Of a stretch of 64,000 nucleotides of DNA, positions 18,574 through 27,250 are shown piece after piece (position 1 is the stretch's first letter; every line of letters starts with the position of its first letter). A program made the position numbers and the translations under genes. The stretch spans positions 243,501-307,500 of the forward strand of contig JAQIJC010000001.1 of NCBI GenBank assembly GCA_036946405.1. The letters run 5' to 3'. The DNA comes from Sphingomonas phyllosphaerae (GTDB taxonomy: Bacteria; Pseudomonadota; Alphaproteobacteria; Sphingomonadales; Sphingomonadaceae). The notes beneath the pieces are model-generated. The model did not search any database and had not been told where the DNA came from. It saw only the letters and a program-made list of their open reading frames with translations.

Positions 18574-19850
18574 CCGATCTCGCGCCGCTGTTCGAGATGG
18601 TGCCGGCACAGGCCGACCTGATCGAGCTGGCGGCGGCCGGCGCGCTGGTGCTCGCGGCACTGGCGCTGGGCGTGATGGCGCAGCGGATCGTCGGCGCGCG
18701 CACCGCCGCCTGGTGGCGCGCGCGGGTCGGCGCGCATGTCGAGGGGCTGAGCCCGCGCATCGCGACGATCATCCGTCACGGCAGCGCCGCGCTGCTGCTC
18801 GCGCTGATCTACGCCGTCTGGCCTTGGGGGCCGCTGCCCGCCGCCGCGATCGGCTTCGCGATGGCCGCCGCGGGGACGCTGACCGCGCACCAGCTGATGC
18901 GCGGCGTCGGCATCCCGCGCTGGGCGGCCTATGTCGTCGAGCTGGTCGTGTTCACCGCGCTGTTCAGCCATGCGGTCGGCGGGCTGGAGCCGATCACCAC
19001 CACGCTGGACGCGATCGGGGTACGGGTCGGCAGCCGCCGCCTGTCGCTGCTCTCGCTGATCGAGGTGCTGGTCATCATCGTCGCGCTGATGGCGGCGGTG
19101 CGCGTCGCCAACCGCCTGACCGCGCATACGATCGCCCACGCCCGCGCGCTCGACCCGACGCAGAAGGTGCTGGCGCAGAAGATCGCCGGGATCGTTGTGG
19201 TGGTCTTCGCCTTTCTGTTCGGGATCGACCTGCTCGGGATCGACCTCACCGCCTTCGCGGTCTTCTCGGGCGCGTTCGGACTCGCGGTCGGGTTCGGGAT
19301 GCAGAAGACGATCGGCAATCTGATCGCCGGGATCATCCTGCTGCTCGACCGCTCGATCAAGCCCGGCGACGTGATCGCGGTCGGCACCAGCTTCGGCTGG
19401 GTCAACAAGATCGGCGTCCGTGCGGTGTCGGTCGTCACGCGCGACGGCAAGGAGCATTTGATCCCGAACGAGGATCTGATGACTCGCGAGGTCGAGAACT
19501 GGTCGTACACCGATCGCAACGTCCGCGTCCGCATCCCGGTGCGCGTGCCCTATGACTGCGACCTGCAGGCGGCGCAGGCGCTGATGCTGCGCGCCGCGCG
19601 CGAGTCGCCGCGCGTGCTCGATTCGCCAAAACCCAATGTGTGGCTGACCGCGTTCGGCACCGACGGCGCGGAGCATGAGATCCTCGCGTGGATCAGCGAT
19701 CCGGAGAGCGGCGTCGGCAACGTCCGCTCGGACGTGCTCAACCGCCTGTGGATCATGTTCCGCGATGCCGGAATCGGGATGCCGTTCGCGCAGCGCGACA
19801 TTTATGTGCGGAGCTGGCCGGGCGCGGAGACGCCATCGCCCCGGACTTGA
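18570..19850 (+). CDS. MscS-family mechanosensitive channel
   Basis: This 426-residue inner-membrane protein has about five hydrophobic segments followed by the MscS core: the pore-lining helix in FSGAFGLAVGFGMQKTIGNLIAGIILLLD, the beta domain with IKPGDVIAVGTSFGWVNKIG and HLIPNEDLMTREVENWSY, and a cytoplasmic vestibule. It would release solutes on hypo-osmotic shock. GTG 18570 overlaps the metC stop; ATG 18597 is an alternative start. The last residues (PSPRT) and the stop codon are encoded within a half-copy of the CCCGGACTTGATCCGGG repeat, so the native C-terminus may have been replaced by the repeat. Confidence 0.92.
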   Translation: MTDLAPLFEMVPAQADLIELAAAGALVLAALALGVMAQRIVGARTAAWWRARVGAHVEGLSPRIATIIRHGSAALLLALIYAVWPWGPLPAAAIGFAMAAAGTLTAHQLMRGVGIPRWAAYVVELVVFTALFSHAVGGLEPITTTLDAIGVRVGSRRLSLLSLIEVLVIIVALMAAVRVANRLTAHTIAHARALDPTQKVLAQKIAGIVVVVFAFLFGIDLLGIDLTAFAVFSGAFGLAVGFGMQKTIGNLIAGIILLLDRSIKPGDVIAVGTSFGWVNKIGVRAVSVVTRDGKEHLIPNEDLMTREVENWSYTDRNVRVRIPVRVPYDCDLQAAQALMLRAARESPRVLDSPKPNVWLTAFGTDGAEHEILAWISDPESGVGNVRSDVLNRLWIMFRDAGIGMPFAQRDIYVRSWPGAETPSPRT

Positions 19851-19856
19851 TCCGGG
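19838..19856. repeat. Half-site of the CCCGGACTTGATCCGGG repeat at the mscS-like gene end
   Basis: A single 17-19-base palindromic core identical to the cores in the elements at 9233 and 12047 overlaps the end of the channel gene; its TGA is the gene's stop codon. Confidence 0.65.
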
Positions 19857-19877
19857 ATAACCCAAGCGATCTCCTAC

Positions 19878-20011
19878 CGTCGTCCCTGCGCAGGCAGGGA
19901 CCCATGTCTGTCGAATGCAACCGAGCGATCTGACACAGTTCGCGACGCGCCTATGTCAGATGGCTCGATTTGACGAAGCAGACATAGGCCCCTGCCTTCG
20001 CAGGGGCGACG
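19878..20011. repeat. Long nested inverted repeat
   Basis: The left arm at 19878-19910 (CGTCGTCCCTGCGCAGGCAG then GGACCCATGTCTG) matches the reverse complement of 19979-20011 (CAGACATAGGCCCCTGCCTT then CGCAGGGGCGACG) with a few mismatches. Inside, ATCTGACA and TATGTCAGAT form a second inverted pair. It lies between the channel gene and the convergent DUF3035 lipoprotein gene. The family differs from the CCCGGACTTGATCCGGG elements. Confidence 0.75.
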
Positions 20012-20018
20012 GCTGGAC

Positions 20019-20483
20019 TTACTGCTGCGGCGTCGGCTGTGCGGGCGCCGGTTGCGCCGGAGCCGCCGCCCCACCCACCGACGCGCGCGCGTCCTGCCCG
20101 TCGCCCTGCGGCGCGGCGACGATGTCGCTGGTGGTCTGCCCCTTGTCGATCACGTTCGTCGCCGGATCGCCGACGCCCGAGCGGATGCCCGGCGTCGACG
20201 CGCTCGCGCCGCCGGCCTGCTCGACCACGCCCGCCTCACCCGCGCTGCGCGCCGCCGGGCCGCCGAACAGCGCCTCGATCGCCTGCGCCTGCGGGTTGTT
20301 GCCCTGCGTCCGCGCGGCACCCGGCTGCGGCGGCACCAGCGCGAAATCGGGCGGGATGATCAGCGGCGCCTGCCGCGCCACCGCGAACTCGTCGGGGCGG
20401 GCGCGGTCGTAGCCGCGCTTGCCGCAGCCGGCGAGCAGCCCCAGCGCCGCCATCCCGGCCACCACCACCACAGACTTACGCAT
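20019..20483 (-). CDS. DUF3035-type lipoprotein
   Basis: This 154-residue protein starts MRKSVVVVAGMAALGLLAGC, a lipoprotein signal with lipobox LLAGC, and continues GKRGYDRARPDEFAVARQAP and IIPPDFALVPPQPG, the pattern of DUF3035 proteins. The C-terminal third is Ala/Pro/Gln-rich and disordered. ATG 20483 is preceded by GGAGA at good spacing and overlaps the end of lspA by eight bases, so it is the last gene of the ileS-lspA unit. It is probably anchored in the outer or inner membrane; the function of the family is unknown. Confidence 0.85.
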   Translation of the reverse strand: MRKSVVVVAGMAALGLLAGCGKRGYDRARPDEFAVARQAPLIIPPDFALVPPQPGAARTQGNNPQAQAIEALFGGPAARSAGEAGVVEQAGGASASTPGIRSGVGDPATNVIDKGQTTSDIVAAPQGDGQDARASVGGAAAPAQPAPAQPTPQQ

Positions 20484-20979
20484 GGACATTCTCCGAAACA
20501 TCGTCGCGCTTCTCGCGGATCAGGAGCGCGCGCACCAGCAGAATCAGCACGCCGATCGTGATCGCGGCATCGGCGACGTTGAAGACCAGGAACGGCCGCC
20601 ACTCGCCGAAGTGCAGATCGGCGAAATCGACCACATAGCCGAGCCGCACGCGGTCGACGATGTTGCCGAGCGCACCGCCCAGCACCAGCCCGAGCGCGAG
20701 CTGGTCGGCGCGCTTGCGCTCGCGGAACATCCATACCGCCACCGCGATCGCGATCGCGGCGGTGAAGGCGACCAGCAGCCAGCGCGTCGTGTCGGTCTCG
20801 GCGCGCAGCATCCCCAGCGACACGCCTTCGTTTTTTGTGAAACGCAGGTCGAAGATCGGCAGCAGAGTGCGATACGCGCCAAGGAAATCGATTTGCAGCG
20901 GCCCGGTGACCAGCCATTTGACGAGCTGGTCGACCGCGAACACCATTCCGGCCAGCAGCAATCCGGCGCGCGGAATCAC
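20476..20979 (-). CDS. lspA: Signal peptidase II (lipoprotein signal peptidase)
   Basis: This membrane aspartyl protease removes signal peptides from prolipoproteins. The 167-residue protein has four hydrophobic segments and the family motifs AVDQLVKWLV, FTKNEGVSLGML, GGALGNIVDRVRLGYVVDF (first catalytic Asp region) and FNVADAAITIG (second catalytic Asp). The start is GTG 20979, overlapping the ileS stop as GTGA; the longer in-frame extension into ileS is not part of the family. Its immediate downstream neighbour is itself a lipoprotein gene. Confidence 0.95.
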   Translation of the reverse strand: MIPRAGLLLAGMVFAVDQLVKWLVTGPLQIDFLGAYRTLLPIFDLRFTKNEGVSLGMLRAETDTTRWLLVAFTAAIAIAVAVWMFRERKRADQLALGLVLGGALGNIVDRVRLGYVVDFADLHFGEWRPFLVFNVADAAITIGVLILLVRALLIREKRDDVSENVHA

Positions 20980-23855
20980 GCTGCCGTCCCCGTCACGTCG
21001 GCGCAGCGCGCGCAGAGATCGCCATCGCTCGTCACCTCGGGCAGGTGCCGCCAGCAGCGCCCGCATTTGTGATAATCGGTGCGCGCCACCTCGATGGTCG
21101 GTGCCTCGCTCACCTTGGCGACGATGAACACCTCCGCCAGCGCCTCGGCCGACAGCGGCGATTCGGAGACGGTCACTTCCGCCTCCAGGCTCGAGCGGAT
21201 CGTCTTCTCGCGGCGCAGCGGCTCGATCGCCTCGGTCACCCGCTCGCGCAGGCGACGCACCTCAAGCCAGCGCTGCGCGACATCCTCGCCTGCCTCGTCG
21301 GGCAGCGTCGGCCATTCGAGAAAGTGCACCGAACTGTCGTCGGCCGGGAAGCGCGTCTGCCACACTTCCTCGGCGGTGAAGACCAGCACCGGCGCGGCAT
21401 AGCGCACCAGCGCATGGAACAGCACGTCGAGCATCGTGCGATACGCCCGGCGCTTCACGTCGGTCGGCGCATCGCAATAGAGCGAGTCCTTGCGCACGTC
21501 GAAGAAGAACGCCGACAGATCCTCGTTGCAGAAATCGGTCAGCCGTCGGACGTAGCGGTTGAACTCATAGGACGTCGCCGCGTCCTTCAGCTCGCGGTCG
21601 AGCGCATGGAGCAGGTGGAGCATGTAGCGCTCCAGCTCCGGCATCTCGGCGACCGGCACCCGCTCGTCGTCGCTGAAGCCATCGAGCGCACCGAGCAGAT
21701 AGCGGAACGTGTTACGCAGCTTGCGATACGCATCGGAGGATGTGGCCAGAACTTCCTTGCCGATCCGCACGTCGTCGAAATAGTCGGTCGACACCGCCCA
21801 CAACCGCAGGATGTCCGCACCCGATTCGCCGATCACCTTGAGCGGATCGACGACATTGCCGAGCGACTTGGACATCTTGCGCCCCTGCCCGTCGAGCGCG
21901 AAGCCGTGCGTCAGCACCGCGTCGTACGGCGCACGCCCGCGCGTCCCACAGCTTTCCAGCAGCGACGACTGGAACCAGCCGCGATGCTGATCCGAGCCCT
22001 CGACATACAGGTTCGCGCGCGTGCCCTCGCCATAACGCGCCTCGACGACGAACGCGTGGGTCGAGCCCGAGTCGAACCATACGTCGAGAATGTCGTTGAC
22101 CGGCTCGTAATCGGCGACCTCGTAGCGGTCGCCTAGCAGCGCCTGATGGTCGGCGGTGAACCACGCATCCGCGCCGCTCTCGCGGAAGGCGGCGATGATC
22201 CGCGCGTTGACTGCCGGATCGTAGAGATATTGCCCGCTCTGGCGATGCACGTAGAGCGCGATCGGCACGCCCCAGGCGCGCTGGCGGCTGATGACCCAGT
22301 CCGGGCGCCCCTCGACCATCGCGCGGATACGATTCTCGGCGCGCGTCGGCACCCATTGCGTGCGGGAGATCGCGTCCAGCGCGAGTTCGCGGAGCGTGGC
22401 GGCGTTGCCTTCAAGCCCTCTCCCCTCCGGGGAGAGGGTTGGGTGAGGGGCCGAGGTCTCACCGAGACCGGCACTCTCTGCGAGGCTCCGCCCCTCACCC
22501 CTACCCTCTCCCCGGAGGGGAGAGGGCTTGTCGTCCATCGGAATGAACCATTGCGGGGTCGCGCGGAAGATCACCTTCGCCTTCGACCGCCACGAATGCG
22601 GATAACTGTGCGCGAAATCGTCGCTCGCCGCCAGCAACCCGCCCGCCGCGCGCAGGTCCGAACAGATCGGCCCCTCGGCGCTGACGAACTTCTTGTTGAT
22701 GACGCTGCCCTGACCGCCGAGCCACGCCCAGTCGGCGCGGTACATGCCAGCCCCATCGACCGCGAACACCGGCTCGATCCCGTGCGCCTTGCACAGCAGG
22801 AAGTCGTCCTCGCCATGATCCGGCGCCATATGGACCAGCCCCGTACCGGCATCGGTGGTGACGAACGCGCCCTCAAGAAACGGCCGCGGCGTCGCGAAGA
22901 AGCCGCCGAGCGCGTGCATGGGATGCTGCGCGGTCGCGCCCTCCAGCACCGGGCCCTTGATGAGCGCGATGATCTTACCCATCGGGATGCCGGTGCGCTT
23001 GGTGAAGGCCGGCATCAGCGGCTCGGCGACCAGATAGCGCCGCCCGTCATGCTCGAACTGCAGGTAGTCGATGGCCGACCCGTAGGCGAGCGCCTGGTTG
23101 ACCGGGATCGTCCACGGCGTGGTCGTCCAGATCACCGCCAGCGTGCCCGCCAGCCCCGGATATTCGGGGCAGTCGATCACCTCGAACCCGACGTCGATCT
23201 GCGTCGAGACGATATCCTCATATTCGACCTCGGCCTCGGCCAGCGCGGTCTTCTCGACCGGGCTCCACATCACCGGCTTGGCCCCGCGATACAGCTGGCC
23301 GCTCTCGGCGAACTTCAGCAGCTCGCCCGCGATGGTCGCCTCGGCCTCGAACTTCATGGTCAAATAGGGATCGTCCCAATCGCCCATCACGCCCAGCCGC
23401 TCGAACTCGTCGCGCTGCACCGCCACCCACTTCTCGGCATAGGCGCGGCATTCGGCGCGGAATTGCGCGACCGGCACCTGATCCTTGTCGAGCTTCTTCG
23501 CGCGATACGCTTCCTCGACCTTCCACTCGATCGGCAGCCCGTGGCAATCCCAGCCCGGCACGTAGGGCGCGTCATAGCCCATCAGCGAACGGCTGCGGAC
23601 GATCACGTCCTTCAGCACCTTGTTCATCGCATGGCCCATGTGGATGTCGCCATTGGCATAGGGCGGGCCGTCGTGGAGGATGAACCGCTCGCGGCCCAGC
23701 CGCTGCGCGCGCAGCTGCTGGTACAGCCCGATCCGCTTCCAGCGGTCGAGGATCGCAGGCTCCTTCTGCGCCAGCCCGGCCTTCATCGGAAAGCCGGTCT
23801 GCGGCAGGAATACGGTGTCGCGCCAGTCGCGCGTGGTGTCGGATGCGTCGGCCAT
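20976..23855 (-). CDS. ileS: Isoleucyl-tRNA synthetase with an in-frame palindromic insertion
   Basis: This class I synthetase charges tRNA-Ile. The 959-residue protein has the HIGH-type motif GPPYANGDIHMGHAMNKVL near residues 60-75, the editing domain (WTTTPWTIPVN), KMSKSLGNV near residue 657 and a C-terminal zinc motif (KCGRCWRHLP with LCARC). The oddity is a roughly 39-residue insertion at about 443-481, just after TPQWFIPMD, encoded by a 117-base palindrome (22413-22529) and reading PSPLRGEGRGEG then PHPTLSPEGRG. The frame is preserved, so the enzyme is presumably active. It is followed directly by lspA. Confidence 0.96.
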   Translation of the reverse strand: MADASDTTRDWRDTVFLPQTGFPMKAGLAQKEPAILDRWKRIGLYQQLRAQRLGRERFILHDGPPYANGDIHMGHAMNKVLKDVIVRSRSLMGYDAPYVPGWDCHGLPIEWKVEEAYRAKKLDKDQVPVAQFRAECRAYAEKWVAVQRDEFERLGVMGDWDDPYLTMKFEAEATIAGELLKFAESGQLYRGAKPVMWSPVEKTALAEAEVEYEDIVSTQIDVGFEVIDCPEYPGLAGTLAVIWTTTPWTIPVNQALAYGSAIDYLQFEHDGRRYLVAEPLMPAFTKRTGIPMGKIIALIKGPVLEGATAQHPMHALGGFFATPRPFLEGAFVTTDAGTGLVHMAPDHGEDDFLLCKAHGIEPVFAVDGAGMYRADWAWLGGQGSVINKKFVSAEGPICSDLRAAGGLLAASDDFAHSYPHSWRSKAKVIFRATPQWFIPMDDKPSPLRGEGRGEGRSLAESAGLGETSAPHPTLSPEGRGLEGNAATLRELALDAISRTQWVPTRAENRIRAMVEGRPDWVISRQRAWGVPIALYVHRQSGQYLYDPAVNARIIAAFRESGADAWFTADHQALLGDRYEVADYEPVNDILDVWFDSGSTHAFVVEARYGEGTRANLYVEGSDQHRGWFQSSLLESCGTRGRAPYDAVLTHGFALDGQGRKMSKSLGNVVDPLKVIGESGADILRLWAVSTDYFDDVRIGKEVLATSSDAYRKLRNTFRYLLGALDGFSDDERVPVAEMPELERYMLHLLHALDRELKDAATSYEFNRYVRRLTDFCNEDLSAFFFDVRKDSLYCDAPTDVKRRAYRTMLDVLFHALVRYAAPVLVFTAEEVWQTRFPADDSSVHFLEWPTLPDEAGEDVAQRWLEVRRLRERVTEAIEPLRREKTIRSSLEAEVTVSESPLSAEALAEVFIVAKVSEAPTIEVARTDYHKCGRCWRHLPEVTSDGDLCARCADVTGTAA
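22413..22529. repeat. Palindromic element inserted in frame within ileS
   Basis: The two outer arms (AAGCCCTCTCCCCTCCGGGG at the left, CCCCGGAGGGGAGAGGGCTT at the right) are exact reverse complements, and inner arms GGGTGAGGGGC and GCCCCTCACCC pair as well. The length of about 117 bases is a multiple of three and keeps the ileS frame open. Its peptide (SPLRGEG, PHPTLSPEGRG) is of the type produced by RPE-like protein-coding palindromes. Confidence 0.85.
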
Positions 23856-23879
23856 GTGTCTCTTAGCCTTAACGGCGGG

Positions 23880-24806
23880 TCAGTCCGCCAGCAACTCGCG
23901 CGCGCGGGCGCAGTCCAGGTCCATCTGCGCGACCAGCGCGTCGAGGCTGTCGAACTTCGCCTCGGCGCGCAGCCACTCGATCAGCTCGACCTCCAGCAGC
24001 TGACCGTACAGGTCGCCGGCGAAGTTGAAGAAAAATGGCTCCAGCAGCTCTTTCGGCGGATCGAACGTCGGACGCACGCCCAGATTCGCCGCCCCCTTGA
24101 GCATTCGCCCATCCGCGAGCCGCCCGCGCACCGCATAGATCCCGTACGCCGGGCGCAGATACGGCCCCATATCGAGGTTTGCGGTCGGATAGCCGATCGT
24201 CCGCCCCAGCTTGTCGCCGTGCTGGACGATTCCCTCGATCGCGAACGGCCGCGTCAGCAGCCGCGCCGCGCCGCGCGGATCGCCGCCGCGAAGCGCCGCG
24301 CGGATTCGCGTCGACGACACCGGCTCGCCATCCAGCAGCACCGCCCCGACGGTATCGACCGAAAAGCCGGCACGCTCGCCCGCCGCGCGCAACGTCGCGA
24401 TATTCCCGCTCTTGGCGTGACCGAAGGTGAAATCTTCCCCCGTGACCACCCCCGCGACCCGCAATGCCCCGATCAGCCGCTCGGCAATGAATACATCGGC
24501 CGGCAACGCGGCGAGCGCGGCGTCGAAATGGAACACCACCATACCGTCCGCCCCCGCGTCGGCAAACAACCGCGCGCGCTGGTCGAGCGTGGTCAGCCGA
24601 AACGGCGCGGCATCGGGGCGGAAGTGGCGGACGGGATGCGGATCGAAGGTCGCGACCAAGGCCGGCCGCCCCTCGGCGCGCGCGCGATCGACCGCCCGCG
24701 CCACCACCGCCTGATGCCCCAGGTGAAAACCGTCGAAATTGCCCAGCGCGACGATCGCGCCCGCCAGGGCGTCAGGCACCGCCGCGCCGCCGTCAAGCCG
24801 CTGCAT
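23880..24806 (-). CDS. ribF: Bifunctional riboflavin kinase/FAD synthetase
   Basis: This enzyme phosphorylates riboflavin to FMN and adenylylates FMN to FAD. The 308-residue protein has the N-terminal nucleotidyltransferase domain (LGNFDGFHLGHQAVV, GEDFTFGHAKSGN, SSTRIRAAL) and the C-terminal riboflavin-kinase domain from about residue 185 (RTIGYPTANLD, GIYAVRG, NLGVRPTF). It precedes ileS by about 25 bases on the same strand, the common ribF-ileS-lspA order. Confidence 0.96.
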   Translation of the reverse strand: MQRLDGGAAVPDALAGAIVALGNFDGFHLGHQAVVARAVDRARAEGRPALVATFDPHPVRHFRPDAAPFRLTTLDQRARLFADAGADGMVVFHFDAALAALPADVFIAERLIGALRVAGVVTGEDFTFGHAKSGNIATLRAAGERAGFSVDTVGAVLLDGEPVSSTRIRAALRGGDPRGAARLLTRPFAIEGIVQHGDKLGRTIGYPTANLDMGPYLRPAYGIYAVRGRLADGRMLKGAANLGVRPTFDPPKELLEPFFFNFAGDLYGQLLEVELIEWLRAEAKFDSLDALVAQMDLDCARARELLAD

Positions 24807-24830
24807 CGGCCGCCCTTAGCGCCTGCGCCG

Positions 24831-25298
24831 TCACCGTACCAGCGTCACGAAATCATAGCCCGGCCGCTCGCCGTCCGCCGGATGTGCGATCCGCGCCACT
24901 TCGCGCCAGCCGGTGAACGCCGGCACGACCGCGTCGCCCTCGGGCGCGCAATGCACCTCGGTCAACTCGATCCGGTCGGCACGATCGAGCAGCAGCGCGT
25001 AGATCTCCGCACCGCCCACGACGGTGACGTCGCCCCCCCCTGCGAGCGCCAGCGCCGACCCGATATCATGCGCCACCTCCGCGCCGACCGCCGACCAGCC
25101 CCGATCGCGCGTCAGGACGATGTGCCGCCGCCCGGGCAGCGGCGCGGGAAAGCTCTCGAAGGTCTTGCGCCCCATCACCATCGGCGTGCCCATGGTCAGC
25201 GCCTTGAAGCGCTTGAGATCCGCCGGCAGCCGCCATGGCAGCCGGCCATCCACACCGATGACGCCATTGTCGGCGCGTGCGAGAACGAAGATGATCAT
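24831..25298 (-). CDS. folA: Dihydrofolate reductase
   Basis: This enzyme reduces dihydrofolate to tetrahydrofolate with NADPH. The 155-residue protein shows NGVIGVDGRLPWRLPADLKRF with the Trp-Asp substrate-site region, GRKTFESFPAPLPGRRHIVLT and VVGGAEIYALLLDRADRIELTEV. It is normal in length for chromosomal DHFR. It lies 24 bases upstream of ribF on the same strand and probably shares its transcript. Confidence 0.96.
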   Translation of the reverse strand: MIIFVLARADNGVIGVDGRLPWRLPADLKRFKALTMGTPMVMGRKTFESFPAPLPGRRHIVLTRDRGWSAVGAEVAHDIGSALALAGGGDVTVVGGAEIYALLLDRADRIELTEVHCAPEGDAVVPAFTGWREVARIAHPADGERPGYDFVTLVR

Positions 25299-25341
25299 TC
25301 GCGCGGGGCTAGGCGCGAATGGCCCGGGAGAAAAGCGCGCA

Positions 25342-26112
25342 TCACGCCTGATCGAGCCGACTGGTCAGCGTCCAGCGCGCCTCGCCTTCCAGCCCGAGGG
25401 CGGTCAGTCGCCCGGTGCGATAGGCTCCCGTGTCGATCGCGATCCTATTGTGGCGATAGTCGACCCTCGGCACGATCGTGTGCCCATGCACCACCACCGG
25501 CCCATGATCGGCCGCGCTGTTCAGAAAGTCCTTGCGGATCCATCGCAGGTCGCGCGCGGTCTGCTCCTCGATCGGCACGCCGGGGCGGATGCCGGCATGA
25601 ACGAAGAGGTAGTCGCCGATTCGCACCTGCTCGAGCATCGCACGCAGGAAGGCGATGTGACGCGACGGGATCGCGGCGCGCAGGACGCGCGGCAGTGCTT
25701 CGGGATCGTCCCAGAAGCGTGTCGGGTCGACGCCATAGCTCTCCAGCGTTTCCGCCCCGCCATGATCCAGCCAGCGTGCGACGCCCTCGCTCTCGCCATC
25801 CAGGATCGCAAGCAGCATTTCCTCGTGATTGCCGCACAGGAAATAGCGATGTGCGCCGCTGCGATCCTCCGCGGTCAGCAACTCGATGACCTTCGCCGAC
25901 GCCGGCCCGCGATCGATCACGTCGCCGATCGTCACGATGTGCAGCGTCGCCTCCCCACCGCGACGGTGATGGTCCTCGACGATCCACCCGAGCAATGGCT
26001 CCAGCAAGTCGGCCCGGCCATGTACGTCTCCGATCGCATAGACCCGCATCCCGGCCGGGATCGCGGCGCGGCGCGGCGGCGGCCATCCGAGCAATTGGCG
26101 CAATCTTCCCAT
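25342..26112 (-). CDS. Calcineurin-like serine/threonine protein phosphatase
   Basis: This 256-residue metallophosphoesterase has the PPP-type motifs YAIGDVHGRADLLEPLL (GDxHG), IGDVIDRGPASAKV (GDxxDRG), FLCGNHEEM (GNHE), VHAGIRPGVP and VVHGHTIVP. No signal peptide is evident, so it should be cytoplasmic. It resembles bacterial PrpA/diadenosine-tetraphosphatase-type enzymes; the substrate is not determined by sequence. It is upstream of folA on the same strand with a gap of about 40 bases. Confidence 0.88.
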   Translation of the reverse strand: MGRLRQLLGWPPPRRAAIPAGMRVYAIGDVHGRADLLEPLLGWIVEDHHRRGGEATLHIVTIGDVIDRGPASAKVIELLTAEDRSGAHRYFLCGNHEEMLLAILDGESEGVARWLDHGGAETLESYGVDPTRFWDDPEALPRVLRAAIPSRHIAFLRAMLEQVRIGDYLFVHAGIRPGVPIEEQTARDLRWIRKDFLNSAADHGPVVVHGHTIVPRVDYRHNRIAIDTGAYRTGRLTALGLEGEARWTLTSRLDQA

Positions 26113-26127
26113 CGCGATGCGGGCAGC

Positions 26128-27054
26128 TCAGCCGAACAGCATCGCGTCGATGGCATCGAGCACCGGCGCGTCATGCGCGAACTTGCGCGCGAAATGCGCG
26201 TCGGACGCGTAGATGCCGTCGAGATCGGCTTCGGTCAGCAATTGCGGATGCGCCCCGCCGCCGTTCCATTGCGCGTAGCGGCGATTGTCGCGCACCAGCG
26301 TCAGCCCCGGCTCGTTGCACAGCACCGTCTGAAAATAGCATTCGTCGGGGCTGGTCCGCATGGTCAGGTGCCTCTGCAGCCTCAGATGCTGCGGGGTCGG
26401 CGCCAGCAGCAACCGCGCGACGCGCGCATTGCCGGTGAACCAATGATCGCCGTAGAAGCAGGGAAACGCGCGCGAGAACGGACGGAACGGCGTCGGGAAC
26501 GGCAAGTGCACTGTATAGCGCCCCGCTCGCACGCGCCGTCCGCCGTCGTTGAAGCGCAGCATTGGCAACCAAAGCTCCGCGCCCTCATAGTGGCTGCGCT
26601 TGAGCCGGCGGTTCCCGTCAGCCTCGAATTGATCCAGCTCGGGATTGCGCGGCCCGAAGCGTGCAGCGGCGCTCTCGGCCGTATCGCCGATCTGGCGGTA
26701 ATCGATCAGCGCATCCGCGCCCGACGCGGCCAATTCGGCGCGGACGGCATCGGCGCGGCGGATCGGATAGTCCGACGCGCTCATCAGCACGAACCAATCC
26801 GGCGCGTCACGCTCGTAGAGCAGCCGCAGCGCCGCGAAGAACCCCTGCACCACCGACCATTTCGCCCAGCCGGTGCGGATGCTCGGATCGACGAAGCGCA
26901 CGTTGCCGGGAAACTGGCGTTCGTCGATCGGGGATTGCGCGCGATCGTGGTGACAGGCGATCGGCGGCGCGTCGTAGAGCCGGTTGAGCGTAGCGACGAG
27001 CCGCAGCAACTGCCCCGGATCGCGATGCGACAGGATGACGAAGCCGATCGTCAT
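26128..27054 (-). CDS. GT14-like (core-2/I-branching type) glycosyltransferase
   Basis: The 308-residue protein begins TIGFVILSHRDPGQLLRLVA and has WFVLMSASDYPIRR, FYGDHWFTGNARVARLLL and TSPDECYFQTVL, matching bacterial members of the beta-1,6-GlcNAc branching-enzyme family (GT14). The ATG 27054 was chosen because the upstream 34-residue extension to 27156 is low-complexity and unlike the family; no strong ribosome site is seen for either. The downstream phosphatase gene begins about 15 bases after its stop. It may decorate a surface glycan, but donor and acceptor are unknown. Confidence 0.78.
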   Translation of the reverse strand: MTIGFVILSHRDPGQLLRLVATLNRLYDAPPIACHHDRAQSPIDERQFPGNVRFVDPSIRTGWAKWSVVQGFFAALRLLYERDAPDWFVLMSASDYPIRRADAVRAELAASGADALIDYRQIGDTAESAAARFGPRNPELDQFEADGNRRLKRSHYEGAELWLPMLRFNDGGRRVRAGRYTVHLPFPTPFRPFSRAFPCFYGDHWFTGNARVARLLLAPTPQHLRLQRHLTMRTSPDECYFQTVLCNEPGLTLVRDNRRYAQWNGGGAHPQLLTEADLDGIYASDAHFARKFAHDAPVLDAIDAMLFG

Positions 27055-27250
27055 CGTGGCGCGCCCGAACGCATCGGGCGGCCCGTCGCGGCGCGGCGAA
27101 TCAGGTGGGGCGTCAGGGGACAGGTTCCGGTCACGAGAGGATGGTAGCACCGCCATCCTAACCGCACCCTACCGTCGCGGTCGACTGGCGATATGCTCCC
27201 GCCCGGCTCTGCCGCAGCGCTCCCCATCACCGGCGGACACCTGACGCAAA

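Noticed and set aside
22146..25889. 1247-residue plus-strand open frame
   Set aside because: It is antisense to ileS, ribF, folA and part of the phosphatase gene, all of which have clear catalytic motifs on the minus strand.
25024..27147. 707-residue plus-strand open frame
   Set aside because: It is antisense to folA, the phosphatase and the GT14-like gene, with low-complexity composition.
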